Assembly (NCBI RefSeq): GCF_036541335.1
Contig: NZ_JAZHBO010000002.1
Location: 558,001 to 622,000, forward strand
Origin: Aquilutibacter rugosus
Lineage (GTDB): Bacteria; Pseudomonadota; Gammaproteobacteria; Xanthomonadales; Xanthomonadaceae
Direction of reading: 5' to 3'
DNA: 64,000 nt
Shown here: piece after piece, positions 8,143-17,070 of the stretch
Position numbering within the stretch: position 1 is the first letter of the stretch
How the letters are laid out: each line of letters opens with the position of its first letter
Made by a program: the position numbers and the translations under genes
Notes under the pieces: generated by a model
Databases searched by the model: none
What the model was told of the DNA's origin: nothing
Seen by the model: only the letters and a program-made list of their open reading frames with translations

Positions 8143-9204
8143 TTAGACTCCCGGCACAAAGACTTTGTAATACGCCATCAGAGCCACAATCACGATCCAG
8201 GCAATGGTCAGCGGGATAAAGACCTTCCAGCCCAGTCGCATGATCTGATCGTAACGGTAACGCGGGAAGGTAGCGCGGAGCCAAATGTAAACGCTCATGA
8301 AGAACGCAACCTTGATCAGCAGCCACCACCAGCCGTCGACGGACAGGAACGGAATGCCCCAGCCCTGAAACGGACTCAGCCAGCCGCCGATAAAGAAGAT
8401 CGAGATCAGGAAGCTGATCAGAATCATGTTGGCGTATTCGGACAGGAAGAACAGCGCAAATGCGGAGCCCGAGTACTCGACCATGTGGCCGGCCACGATT
8501 TCGGATTCGCCTTCAACCACGTCGAAGGGTGCACGGTTGGTTTCCGCCACGCCGGAAATCATGTAGACGAAGAACAACGGCAGCAGCGGCAACAGAAACC
8601 AGTCAAACAGACCGTTGTCGCCTGCTTGTGCCTGCACGATCTCCGACATGTTCAGGCTGCCGGCAGCAACCATCACACCGACCATGGCAAAACCCATGGC
8701 AATTTCGTAGGACACAACCTGCGCTGCTGCGCGCATAGCGCCCAGGAATGCGTACTTGGAGTTCGACGCGTAACCGGCAAGGATAATGCCGTACACGCCC
8801 ATCGACGTCATTGCCAGCAGATACAGTAAGCCGGCATTGGCGTTGGACACCGCAACCTGATACTCGAACGGGATAACTGCCCAAGCTGCGAATGCCGGTG
8901 CCAAGGCGATCAGCGGTGCAAGAGTAAACAGTACTTTGTCGGACTCTGCAGGTCGGATGACTTCTTTGAAGAGTAGCTTAAAGACGTCTGCAAAGGCCTG
9001 AAAGATGCCCATACCGACATACATCGGACCGTGGCGGATGTGCATCCAGCCGATCAGCTTGCGCTCCCAGACCACATAGAATGCCACGGTCACGATTACG
9101 CCCAACGAGAGCACCACGATCCAGAGGAGCGACCACAGCACGATGCCGAGCGGTCCCAAGGTGTTGAGGAAATCGTGCAGCTGTTGAATCAGGTTCATGA
9201 TCAT
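8143..9204 (-). CDS. nuoH: NADH-quinone oxidoreductase subunit H
   Basis: NuoH is the eight-helix membrane subunit that links the peripheral and membrane arms and forms much of the quinone-binding channel. The 353-residue product contains ERKLIGWMHIRHGPMYVG and AETNRAPFDVVEGESEIVAG, the two family signatures. The second is the conserved Glu-rich loop. The first ATG (9204) overlaps the nuoG stop by 4 bp; a second in-frame ATG at 9198 is also possible. Confidence 0.97.
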   Translation of the reverse strand: MIMNLIQQLHDFLNTLGPLGIVLWSLLWIVVLSLGVIVTVAFYVVWERKLIGWMHIRHGPMYVGMGIFQAFADVFKLLFKEVIRPAESDKVLFTLAPLIALAPAFAAWAVIPFEYQVAVSNANAGLLYLLAMTSMGVYGIILAGYASNSKYAFLGAMRAAAQVVSYEIAMGFAMVGVMVAAGSLNMSEIVQAQAGDNGLFDWFLLPLLPLFFVYMISGVAETNRAPFDVVEGESEIVAGHMVEYSGSAFALFFLSEYANMILISFLISIFFIGGWLSPFQGWGIPFLSVDGWWWLLIKVAFFMSVYIWLRATFPRYRYDQIMRLGWKVFIPLTIAWIVIVALMAYYKVFVPGV

Positions 9205-11474
9205 GCGCCGGCCTCCGCAGTGGGATTGGCGGATGCGGTATTGACATGAGTCGAAGCCGCCAGCGCCGCAGTGGCACCATGACCGAGTTCAACCCAGGCA
9301 ACACCCTTGGCAACGCGCGCGTTGAGACGAACCGGCAAGCTCGCCTGCCCCACTTCGGCCTGGACGCGAATCACCTGTCCGGCGGCGATGCCGGCTGCAG
9401 CCGCATCTTCGGGGTGCATGACGACACCGGCTTCGACATTCAGCGGGTGCTCCTGCAGCGCCTGAGCGCGGCGGACCGTTGCGTCGCTGCGGTAGATCGC
9501 CTGCGAGGTGGCCAGCTCAACCGCACCGTCGCTAATGCGCGGCTGCGACGTACTTGAGACGGAAACCGTAGTGGCTTGCATTTGATCCTGCAGACCGTTC
9601 CAGTCCGTGAAATCAAAGCCGGCGGCACCGAGCTTTTCGCCCAGCACGCGCAGAACGCGCCAGCCGGGACGGGCTTCGTTCGGCAACTTGGCGCCGGCGA
9701 CTGCGAACTGGTCTTCGCCGTCCATGTTGGTCAGCGAACCGTCAATTTCGGGGAGCACACCAATCGGCAGAATCACATCGGCTACGGCACGAGTCGAACG
9801 GCAAGCATATTGGCTAAATGCCACGACCTTGGCGGCCTTAAGTGCCGAATTGGTAGTGGCGACATCGGCAAAATCCAGGCCCGGCTCAATGCCATACAGC
9901 ACATAAGCACTGCGCGGCTTGCGGGTCATGGCCAGTGCATCGTCACCGGTCGGCAGCACGCCATAACGGCTCAGTCCGACGGCGTTGGCACCTTGCGGAA
10001 TACGGACAACCCGGCCGCCAACTGCATCGGCGAACTTCAGCGCGGCGGCGCGAATGGCTGCAGCATAGGCAGAATTTTCAGCGATACCACCGACGATCAC
10101 GACGGTATCGCCTTCGGCACCCTTGACTGCATCAATCAGTGCGGAATCGCCCAGCGCTGTTGCAATGGTCGAAGGCGGGGCCAGTTCGATACCGGACATG
10201 GGCACCGAGAAATCAAATTCGACCGGGTTGACTGCGAACACCTTGGCGCCCTTGCGTTGTGCCTGACGGACACGGTGCAGGAGCAGCGGCATTTCGGCGC
10301 GCAGATTGGTACCGACCAGAACGATGCGCGCGGCGCGTGCGATCGAAGCGATGGCTACCGGCGAGGCTTCGGCGGTAGCGGCGTCACTCAGATCCAGCTG
10401 GCTGATGCGGTGATCGATATTGCCGCTACCCAGTTGAGCTGCGATGCGGGCGAGCAAGGCGCCCTCTTCGTTCGTCGTGGACGGATGCACCAGGAAGCCG
10501 CTTTGTTCGCCACCGGCGTCGCGCAGGATCTCAGCCGCCTTGGTCAGCGCCTCATCCCAGCTCGCAACGCGGAAGTCATCGCCTTCGCGAATCATCGGCG
10601 CCTGCGCACGATCAGCGGCCTGCAAGCCCTGATGCGAATAGCGGTCGCGGTCGGACAGCCAGGATTCGTTGACGTCATCGTTGTCGCGCGGCACGGTACG
10701 CAGCACTTCTCCGCGGCGCAGGTGCAGGTACAGATTGCTGCCCAACGCATCGTGATAACCGAGCGAAGGCTTGGCGGTCAGCTCCCACGGACGGGCCTTG
10801 AACTGGAACACCTTGTTGGTGAGCGCGCCAACAGGGCACACATCGACCACGTTGCCCGACAACTCAGTCGTCAGCGGCTTGCCGTCGTAGGTGCCGATTT
10901 GCAGATTCTCACCGCGGTACATGCCGCCGAGCTCGTATGTACCCGCGATTTCAGCGGTAAAACGAACGCAACGCGTGCATTGAATGCAGCGCGTCATTTC
11001 TGTGGCAACCAACGGACCCAGATCTTCGTCGGGCACTACACGCTTACGGTCGACGTAACGCGAGACCGAACGGCCATAGCCCATGGACACGTCCTGCAGT
11101 TCGCACTCACCACCCTGATCGCAGATCGGGCAATCGAGCGGATGGTTCACCAGCAGGAATTCCATGACATTGCGTTGCGAACCCAGCGCCTTGTCGGAAC
11201 GGGTCAGCACCTTCATGCCATCCATGACCGGCGTTGCACAGGCCGGTGCGGGCTTGGGCATCTTTTCCACTTCGACCAGGCACATACGGCAGTTTGCCGC
11301 AATGCTCAGCTTGTCGTGGTAGCAGAAACGCGGGATCGGAATACCGGCCTTGTCGGCGGCTTCGATGATCATCGAACCCTTAGGTACAGCCAGGTGCTGG
11401 CCGTCGATCTCGATACCGACGTGACCTTCGGGCACCACAGGCGCCACAGGGGCGGCGGGATTCACGGTACTCAT
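9201..11474 (-). CDS. nuoG: NADH-quinone oxidoreductase subunit G
   Basis: NuoG is the largest peripheral subunit and carries several iron-sulfur clusters. The 757-residue protein has the N-terminal [2Fe-2S] N1b domain (C51, C62, C65, C79). The His-ligated N5 motif uses H111, C115, C118 and C124. The N4 motif uses C163, C166, C169 and C213. A molybdopterin-oxidoreductase-like fold without cofactor role follows. The four cysteines of the extra N7 cluster found in E. coli and Thermus are absent: the region around 235-247 reads KPSLGYHDALGSN. The Ala/Val/Pro-rich start MSTVNPAAPVAPV is lineage specific. It overlaps nuoF by 4 bp. Confidence 0.97.
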   Translation of the reverse strand: MSTVNPAAPVAPVVPEGHVGIEIDGQHLAVPKGSMIIEAADKAGIPIPRFCYHDKLSIAANCRMCLVEVEKMPKPAPACATPVMDGMKVLTRSDKALGSQRNVMEFLLVNHPLDCPICDQGGECELQDVSMGYGRSVSRYVDRKRVVPDEDLGPLVATEMTRCIQCTRCVRFTAEIAGTYELGGMYRGENLQIGTYDGKPLTTELSGNVVDVCPVGALTNKVFQFKARPWELTAKPSLGYHDALGSNLYLHLRRGEVLRTVPRDNDDVNESWLSDRDRYSHQGLQAADRAQAPMIREGDDFRVASWDEALTKAAEILRDAGGEQSGFLVHPSTTNEEGALLARIAAQLGSGNIDHRISQLDLSDAATAEASPVAIASIARAARIVLVGTNLRAEMPLLLHRVRQAQRKGAKVFAVNPVEFDFSVPMSGIELAPPSTIATALGDSALIDAVKGAEGDTVVIVGGIAENSAYAAAIRAAALKFADAVGGRVVRIPQGANAVGLSRYGVLPTGDDALAMTRKPRSAYVLYGIEPGLDFADVATTNSALKAAKVVAFSQYACRSTRAVADVILPIGVLPEIDGSLTNMDGEDQFAVAGAKLPNEARPGWRVLRVLGEKLGAAGFDFTDWNGLQDQMQATTVSVSSTSQPRISDGAVELATSQAIYRSDATVRRAQALQEHPLNVEAGVVMHPEDAAAAGIAAGQVIRVQAEVGQASLPVRLNARVAKGVAWVELGHGATAALAASTHVNTASANPTAEAGA

Positions 11475-12838
11475 GCAGCCTGCTCCGAAGGGACAACCGT
11501 CCCGGCAGCCAAGTCATCAACGTAGAAACGCTTGTTCACGATGGCGTATTCGAACTCATTCCAGAATTGGGCAAGGAAGGCCTGCACCGGCCATGCAGCG
11601 GCCTCACCGAATGCACAGATGGTATGACCTTCGATCTGGCCTGCCGCAGCGCGCAGCATTTGCAGATCGTCCATCGTGGCTTGCATTTGGACGATGCGGG
11701 TTAGCACGCGATACATCCACCCGGTACCTTCGCGGCACGGGGTGCACTGACCGCAGCTTTCCTTGTAATAGAAACGGGAAATGCGATGGCAGGCACGCAC
11801 CATGCAGGTGGTGTCATCCATCACGATCACGGCGCCCGAACCCAGACCCGAACCGGCTTTCTGGATCGAGTCGTAATCCATGGTCAGATCCATCATCACG
11901 GCGCCCGGCAGGACCTTCATCGAGGAACCACCCGGAATCACAGCCTTGATCTTGCGACCTTCGCGCATGCCACCGGCCATTTCCAGAAGTTCTGCAAACG
12001 GGGTGCCGAGGCGTATCTCGAAGTTGCCCGGCTTGGCCACGTGACCGGAGACCGAGAAGATCTTCGGGCCACCGTTGTTCGGCTTGCCCTGACTGAGGAA
12101 CCACTCGGATCCGTTACGGATAATGGCCGGCACCGACGCATAGGTCTCGGTGTTATTGATGGTGGTGGGCTTGCCGTACAGACCGAAGTTGGCGGGGAAC
12201 GGCGGCTTGTAACGCGGCTGTCCCTTCTTACCTTCGAGCGACTCCATCAGAGCGGTTTCTTCGCCGCAGATGTATGCACCTGCACCGAGCGCGTTGTAGA
12301 GATCGATATCGACGCCGCTACCAAGAATATCCTTGCCCAGCCAACCATTCGCATAAGCTTCGGCCGTGGCCTCTTCGAGATGCTCGAAGGGCTCGTGGTG
12401 AAACTCACCGCGCAGGTAGTTGTAGGCAACAGTCGAACCGGTCGCATAACAGGCGATGGCCATGCCTTCGATCACGGCATGCGGGTTGAAGCGCAGAATA
12501 TCGCGATCTTTGGCCGTACCCGGCTCGGATTCGTCGGAGTTACAGAGAATGTACTTTTGACCGTCGCCCTTGGGCATGAAGCTCCACTTGAGCCCGGTCG
12601 GGAAGCCTGCGCCACCACGGCCACGCAGGCCGGAGGCCTTGACCATCTCGATGACGTCTGCAGGCGGAATTTTTTCGGTCAGGATCTTACGCAGCGCTGC
12701 GTAGCCGCCGGTCTTGACGTAATTCTCGTACGACCAGGGCTTATCAAAGTGCAGCGTCGTGTAAACGACCTGATGTTCCTTGGGGGCCGGACCGACCGGT
12801 CCGTAGCCTTCTGAAACGTGCGAATGTTCGTGTGTCAT
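11471..12838 (-). CDS. nuoF: NADH-quinone oxidoreductase subunit F
   Basis: NuoF oxidises NADH at the tip of complex I using FMN and cluster N3. The 455-residue protein has the NADH/FMN-binding loops GLRGRGGAGFPTGLKWSF and GAYICGEETALMESLEG. The N3 motif SCGQCTPCREGTGWM lies near residue 360, with the fourth ligand in HTICAFGEA near 405. Start and end fit the operon: it begins 14 bp after nuoE and its stop overlaps nuoG by 4 bp. Confidence 0.98.
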   Translation of the reverse strand: MTHEHSHVSEGYGPVGPAPKEHQVVYTTLHFDKPWSYENYVKTGGYAALRKILTEKIPPADVIEMVKASGLRGRGGAGFPTGLKWSFMPKGDGQKYILCNSDESEPGTAKDRDILRFNPHAVIEGMAIACYATGSTVAYNYLRGEFHHEPFEHLEEATAEAYANGWLGKDILGSGVDIDLYNALGAGAYICGEETALMESLEGKKGQPRYKPPFPANFGLYGKPTTINNTETYASVPAIIRNGSEWFLSQGKPNNGGPKIFSVSGHVAKPGNFEIRLGTPFAELLEMAGGMREGRKIKAVIPGGSSMKVLPGAVMMDLTMDYDSIQKAGSGLGSGAVIVMDDTTCMVRACHRISRFYYKESCGQCTPCREGTGWMYRVLTRIVQMQATMDDLQMLRAAAGQIEGHTICAFGEAAAWPVQAFLAQFWNEFEYAIVNKRFYVDDLAAGTVVPSEQAA

Positions 12839-12852
12839 CGGCGCGCTCCTGT

Positions 12853-13380
12853 TTATTTCAGATTATCCAGAAGCTCATCCACCTTGGCGGTGTCGAGTTT
12901 CTCGTGATAGTGACCGTTGATGACCACAACCGGCGCACCGCAGCAGGCGGCGACGCATTCTTCTTCGCGCTTCAGGTAGACGCGGCCGTCGGCAGTCGAT
13001 TCGCCCAGCGCGCAACCCAGCTTCTGCTCGGCATGACGAACCAGATCCTCGGCGCCGTTGAGCCAGCACGAAATGTTGGTGCAGAAGGCAACGTTGTTGC
13101 GGCCGACCGGAGCCAGCTCGAACATCGAGTAGAACGATGCGACCTCGTAGGCCCACACCGGCGGAATGTCCAGATACTTGGCGACGGCTGCAATCAGCTC
13201 GTCGGTCAGATAGCCGCCATTCTGCTCCTGCGTGGCATGCAGACCTTGCAGCACCGCCGAGCGACGGCGATCGGCAGGAAACTTGCTGACCCAATGATCG
13301 ATGTGTGCACGGGTGCTGTCCGACAGGGCGACCATCGGGTCGACATCGGCGCACGCTGCGAAATTACCGGTTGCTTTCAT
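12853..13380 (-). CDS. nuoE: NADH-quinone oxidoreductase subunit E
   Basis: NuoE is a thioredoxin-like subunit that carries the [2Fe-2S] cluster N1a beside the FMN of NuoF. The four ligands are visible as C100-x4-C105 and C142-x3-C146. The 175-residue length is normal. The N-terminal helical domain contains NGGYLTDELIAAVAKYLDI, typical of the family. The gene begins 29 bp after the nuoD stop. Confidence 0.97.
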   Translation of the reverse strand: MKATGNFAACADVDPMVALSDSTRAHIDHWVSKFPADRRRSAVLQGLHATQEQNGGYLTDELIAAVAKYLDIPPVWAYEVASFYSMFELAPVGRNNVAFCTNISCWLNGAEDLVRHAEQKLGCALGESTADGRVYLKREEECVAACCGAPVVVINGHYHEKLDTAKVDELLDNLK

Positions 13381-13409
13381 GTAGTTCTCTAATCCTCGTG
13401 CACGCGCGG

Positions 13410-14702
13410 TTAGCGATCGATTTCGCCGAACACGATGTCGTAAGTGCCGATCATGGCCACCACGTCCGCCAGCATATGGCCGCGAACAATGGCATCCATG
13501 GAGCTCAAATGGGCAAATCCCGGGGCCCGCATGTGCAGACGGAACGGCTTGTTTGCCCCATCGGAAACCAGGTAGCAGCCGAACTCGCCCTTCGGGGCCT
13601 CGACAGCGCTGTAGGTTTCACCCGCCGGCACGCAATAGCCCTCGGAGAACAGCTTAAAGTGGTGAATCAGTGCTTCCATGTCGTCCTTCATGGCCTCGCG
13701 CTTGGGCGGCGCGACCTTGAAGTTGTCAATGTTGACCGGCAGGCCCTCGTTCTCACGGAGCCACTTCACGCATTGCTTGATGATGCGGTTGGATTCGCGC
13801 ATTTCGGCCATGCGGACCAGATAGCGGTCATAGCAGTCGCCGTTGCGACCGACCGGAATATCAAAGTCCATGTTGGCGTACATGGCGTACGGTTGCTTTT
13901 TACGCAGATCCCAGGCGATACCCGAACCGCGCAGCATCGGACCGGTCATGCCCCAGGCCAAAGCCTGTTCCGGCGAGATCACACCGATACCGACGGTCCG
14001 CTGTTTCCAGATGCGGTTGTCGGTCAGCAGCGTTTCGTACTCATCAATCTTGGACGGGAAGTCATCGGTGAACTTGTCGAGAAAGTCCAGCATGGAGCCG
14101 TCGCGCCAATCGTTGAAGCGCTTGAGCTTTGCGCCCTTGCGCCACTTGGACTCCTTGTAGCGCGGCATCTGCTGCGGCAAGTCGCGATACACGCCGCCCG
14201 GACGGTAGTACGTGGCATGCATACGGGCACCGGAGACGGCTTCGTAGCAGTCCATCAGTTCTTCGCGTTCGCGGAACGAATACAGCATCACTGCCATTGC
14301 GCCCAGATCGAGACCGTTCGAACCGACCCACATCAGGTGGTTGAGGATGCGGGTGATCTCATCGAACATGGTGCGGATGTACTGAGCGCGAATCGGCGCC
14401 TCGATCCCCATCAGGGATTCGATGGCGCGCACATAGGCGTGCTCGTTGCACATCATGGACACGTAGTCGAGACGGTCCATGTAACCGATGCTCTGGTTAA
14501 ACGGCTTGGATTCGGCCAACTTTTCAGTACCGCGGTGCAGCAGGCCGACGTGGGGATCTGCGCGTTGCACCACTTCGCCGTCCATCTCGAGGATCAGGCG
14601 CAATACGCCGTGAGCCGCCGGATGCTGCGGACCGAAGTTGAACGAATAGTTGCGGATTTCCGGGTTATTGAGACCCGAGGTCTTGGATGCTTGCATGTTC
14701 AT
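13410..14702 (-). CDS. nuoD: NADH-quinone oxidoreductase subunit D
   Basis: NuoD is the 49-kDa-type subunit that forms the quinone site with NuoB. The 430-residue product has the family N terminus NYSFNFGPQHPAAHGVLR, with the conserved histidines near the quinone head group. It also has LHRGTEKLAESKPFNQ and the C-terminal VFGEIDR. It is separate from nuoC, unlike the fused nuoCD of E. coli. The gap to nuoC is 21 bp. Confidence 0.98.
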   Translation of the reverse strand: MNMQASKTSGLNNPEIRNYSFNFGPQHPAAHGVLRLILEMDGEVVQRADPHVGLLHRGTEKLAESKPFNQSIGYMDRLDYVSMMCNEHAYVRAIESLMGIEAPIRAQYIRTMFDEITRILNHLMWVGSNGLDLGAMAVMLYSFREREELMDCYEAVSGARMHATYYRPGGVYRDLPQQMPRYKESKWRKGAKLKRFNDWRDGSMLDFLDKFTDDFPSKIDEYETLLTDNRIWKQRTVGIGVISPEQALAWGMTGPMLRGSGIAWDLRKKQPYAMYANMDFDIPVGRNGDCYDRYLVRMAEMRESNRIIKQCVKWLRENEGLPVNIDNFKVAPPKREAMKDDMEALIHHFKLFSEGYCVPAGETYSAVEAPKGEFGCYLVSDGANKPFRLHMRAPGFAHLSSMDAIVRGHMLADVVAMIGTYDIVFGEIDR

Positions 14703-14723
14703 GTGCGATCGGGGCCCTGAGGG

Positions 14724-15464
14724 TTAACCGGCCTGACGTCCGGGAATCCGGCGTTGTGCCTGTTCACCGGCAGCCGTTTCGTAACGCGCATCATCGCGAA
14801 TTACACGCGGCACGCCAACTCGCGGCTCAATGCTGACCGGTTGATAGATCACGCGACGTTGCGATTCGTCGTAGCGTACCTCGACATTACCGATCAGCGG
14901 GAAATCCTTGCGGAACGGGTGGCCGACAAAACCGTAATCGGTCAGGATGCGGCGCAGATCCGGGTGGCCTTCGAAAATGATGCCGAACAAGTCAAACGCC
15001 TCGCGTTCGAACCAGTTGGCACCTGGCCAGATATCCGTAACCGACGGCAGCACCGGCAAGCTGTTGTCCGGTGCGAAACTGCGAACCCGCAGGCGCAGGT
15101 TGTGTTGCACGCTCAGCAAATGATAGACCGCTGCATAGCGCAGCTCGTCAGCCTGCTCGGCCGCACCGTTAGGCAGCTCACCGCGCTTGAAGCGACCGGC
15201 AGCAGCGCCATCGACACCGCGCGAGAAGCCCTCGGAAGAGACATCGGTCTGCCATTCATCCTGGCCGAACGTCAGATAGTCAATACCGGCGACATCGACC
15301 AGCATTTCAAAGCCGAATTCATCACGCAGAGCGTGGCAGGCTGCATGCAAGTCGGCTGCAGGCAAGGTCAGGGTCAGTTCGCCACGCGGCTCGGCAATTT
15401 CCACATGCGAGCCATTGAACGCGGCGCTCAGACGATCAGCAATGGATTGCAGAGTCTCAATCAT
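14724..15464 (-). CDS. nuoC: NADH-quinone oxidoreductase subunit C
   Basis: NuoC is the 30-kDa-type peripheral subunit of complex I. The 246-residue product contains the signature WFEREAFDLFGIIFEGHPDL and DYGFVGHPFRKDFPLIG. Between the first beta-alpha unit (about 1-70) and the hydrophobic LRYAAVYHLLSVQHNLRLRV there is a variable loop of about 35 residues (SSEGFSRGVDGAAAGRFKRG and following) common in xanthomonads. The start overlaps the nuoB stop by 4 bp. Confidence 0.97.
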   Translation of the reverse strand: MIETLQSIADRLSAAFNGSHVEIAEPRGELTLTLPAADLHAACHALRDEFGFEMLVDVAGIDYLTFGQDEWQTDVSSEGFSRGVDGAAAGRFKRGELPNGAAEQADELRYAAVYHLLSVQHNLRLRVRSFAPDNSLPVLPSVTDIWPGANWFEREAFDLFGIIFEGHPDLRRILTDYGFVGHPFRKDFPLIGNVEVRYDESQRRVIYQPVSIEPRVGVPRVIRDDARYETAAGEQAQRRIPGRQAG

Positions 15465-16036
15465 GAGCGCATGCCCTGTGCTTCGGGACCGAAGTTGGTG
15501 CCGCGACGAATCTTGCGCTGCAGCTGCAAAATGCCGTGAACCAGTGCCTCTGCCGTCGGCGGACAGCCCGGCACGTATACATCGACCGGGACGATGCGAT
15601 CGACGCCGCGCACCACAGAATACGAATAATGGTAGTAACCGCCGCCGTTAGCACAGGAGCCCATGGAGATCACCCATTTCGGGTCCGGCATCTGGTCATA
15701 AACCTTGCGCAGAGCGGGCGCCATTTTGTTGACGAGCGTACCGGCGACGATCATGACATCGGACTGGCGCGGCGACGGACGGAACACGACACCGTAACGG
15801 TCCAAGTCGATCCGTGCAGCACCTGCGTGCATCATTTCGACGGCGCAGCAGGCCAGACCAAAGGTCATCGGCCACATCGAGCCCGTACGCGCCCAGTTCC
15901 ACAGTGCATCAAGGCTTGTCGTGACATAGCCCTGTTGCATGACGGGATTGTCACTTTCAGGCAGCAGCAAGTCATCCAGCCTGCCCTCAGGCAGCGGATT
16001 GTTCATGAGGCCGGAAACGGTTTGGATCACTCCCAT
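15461..16036 (-). CDS. nuoB: NADH-quinone oxidoreductase subunit B
   Basis: NuoB holds cluster N2, the terminal iron-sulfur cluster that reduces quinone. The ligands are visible: adjacent C63 and C64 in FGLACCAVEMM, C128 in SMGSCANGG and C158 in VPGCPPTAEA. The 191-residue length is normal. The start overlaps the nuoA 3' end by 10 bp, so translation is probably coupled. Confidence 0.98.
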   Translation of the reverse strand: MGVIQTVSGLMNNPLPEGRLDDLLLPESDNPVMQQGYVTTSLDALWNWARTGSMWPMTFGLACCAVEMMHAGAARIDLDRYGVVFRPSPRQSDVMIVAGTLVNKMAPALRKVYDQMPDPKWVISMGSCANGGGYYHYSYSVVRGVDRIVPVDVYVPGCPPTAEALVHGILQLQRKIRRGTNFGPEAQGMRS

Positions 16037-16383
16037 TCAAGGGCTCCTTTCTTCCAGACGTAGACGAAGCCGATCAGCAGCATGCCGGCAAAGATGGCCA
16101 TTTCGACCAGACCGAGCACACCGAGTTCGCGGAACACGGTGGCCCAGGGCACGATAAAAATGATTTCCAGATCGAAGATGATGAACTGGATGGCGATCAG
16201 GTAATAACGGATGTCAAACTGCATCCGTGCGTCGTCAAACGCCTCAAAGCCGCATTCGTAAGGGCTCAGCTTTTCCAGTGAAGGACGCTTAGGGCCAAGG
16301 ACTTTCCCCACCGCAAACAACGCGACACCGATGCCCGTTGAAACCATGAGGAACAAGAGAGTCGGCAGATATTCGGCCAGCAT
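16027..16383 (-). CDS. nuoA: NADH-quinone oxidoreductase subunit A
   Basis: NuoA is a three-helix membrane subunit and the first gene of the nuo operon. The 118-residue product contains the loop signature YECGFEAFDDARMQFDIRYY, which faces the quinone channel, followed by LIAIQFIIFDLEIIFIVPWA. Only 29 bp separate its ATG from the 3' end of tRNA-Leu, and I see no terminator there. The nuo operon may therefore be transcribed together with the tRNA. Confidence 0.97.
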   Translation of the reverse strand: MLAEYLPTLLFLMVSTGIGVALFAVGKVLGPKRPSLEKLSPYECGFEAFDDARMQFDIRYYLIAIQFIIFDLEIIFIVPWATVFRELGVLGLVEMAIFAGMLLIGFVYVWKKGALEWE

Positions 16384-16412
16384 GCGTTGTTACTTCACTG
16401 TTTTTTTTGATT

Positions 16413-16497
16413 TGGTGTCCAAGAGGGGACTCGAACCCCTACGACCTAAGTCGCTACCACCTCAAGGTAGTGCGTCTACCAATTCCGCCACCTGGAC
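16413..16497 (-). tRNA. tRNA-Leu (GAG)
   Basis: This is an 85-nt class II tRNA with a long variable arm and anticodon GAG in the loop TTGAGGT. The acceptor stem GTCCAGG/CTTGGAC has one G-U pair, the T-loop is GGTTCGAGTCC, and the 3' CCA is encoded. It lies between secG and nuoA on the same strand, a neighbourhood also known in Xanthomonas and Xylella. Confidence 0.97.
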
Positions 16498-16547
16498 ATG
16501 TTCTTTGTTGTTTTGGCCATCCTGGCCAGATACTACTCAACCGCGAT

Positions 16548-16593
16548 ATTGTAGCGAATTCCTGACGATTCATCTATGGATGAATCCGAATTC
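16548..16593 (-). promoter_or_regulatory. Nested inverted repeat and possible tRNA-Leu promoter
   Basis: Two GAATTC copies (16556-16561 and 16588-16593) flank a perfect 8-bp stem GATTCATC/GATGAATC with loop TATG (16567-16586). On the minus strand TACAAT (16553-16548) lies just downstream and is followed by a G/C-rich discriminator, as expected for a tRNA promoter. The matching -35 (TAGATG, 17-bp spacer) is poor. The hairpin has no U tract, so it does not look like a terminator for secG. Confidence 0.35.
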
Positions 16594-16626
16594 AAGAGAC
16601 GAATTGGGCGTCTCCGTTATCGCGAT

Positions 16627-17031
16627 TTACTGCTTGACAGGCTCCGAAGGTTGCGCCGGTGCCTGCTGAGGAACGGCTTGCGAAGACGGAACCGAAGTAT
16701 TGGCAGCAGGAGCCGATTGTGCACCCGTGTTTGCCGGCGCCTTCGGCACGTTGCCCATCACGCCAAGATCCGTGCCCGGAGCTGCCGAAGAGGCGCTCGA
16801 AGTGCTGTGTTTGACATTCCAGGCCATAAACAGGCTGATCGCAAAGAACACGATCGCCAGCCACTTGGTGGACTTGGACAGAAAGTTGGACGAGCCGCGC
16901 GAACCGAACACAGTACCCGAGGCACCACCACCGAAGCCACTACCGGCTTGAGCACCGGCGCCGCGTTGCATCAGGATCAGCACGATCATTGCCAGAGCAA
17001 TGAGCACGTAAATGACGTTAAGAATCAGCAC
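16627..17031 (-). CDS. secG: Protein translocase subunit SecG
   Basis: SecG is the small membrane partner of SecYE in protein export. The 134-residue product has two membrane segments (about 2-20 and 53-70) joined by the Gly-rich loop QRGAGAQAGSGFGGGASGTV, which carries the family signature. After residue about 72 an Ala/Pro/Gln/Ser-rich cytoplasmic-type tail follows, ending PSEPVKQ. It is 40 bp downstream of tpiA, the usual order in this lineage. Confidence 0.95.
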   Translation of the reverse strand: MLILNVIYVLIALAMIVLILMQRGAGAQAGSGFGGGASGTVFGSRGSSNFLSKSTKWLAIVFFAISLFMAWNVKHSTSSASSAAPGTDLGVMGNVPKAPANTGAQSAPAANTSVPSSQAVPQQAPAQPSEPVKQ

Positions 17032-17070
17032 AACCGAAACCTTAAAAATCCGAGGCCAGCGCCCTGCCCT

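Noticed and set aside
9576..11525. Open frame of 649 codons on the plus strand opposite nuoG
   Set aside because: Antisense shadow of nuoG; no ribosome-binding site, no recognisable motif, composition of a reversed coding strand.
11786..12814. Open frame of 342 codons on the plus strand opposite nuoF
   Set aside because: Shadow of nuoF; the nuoF cluster and FMN motifs prove the minus-strand reading.
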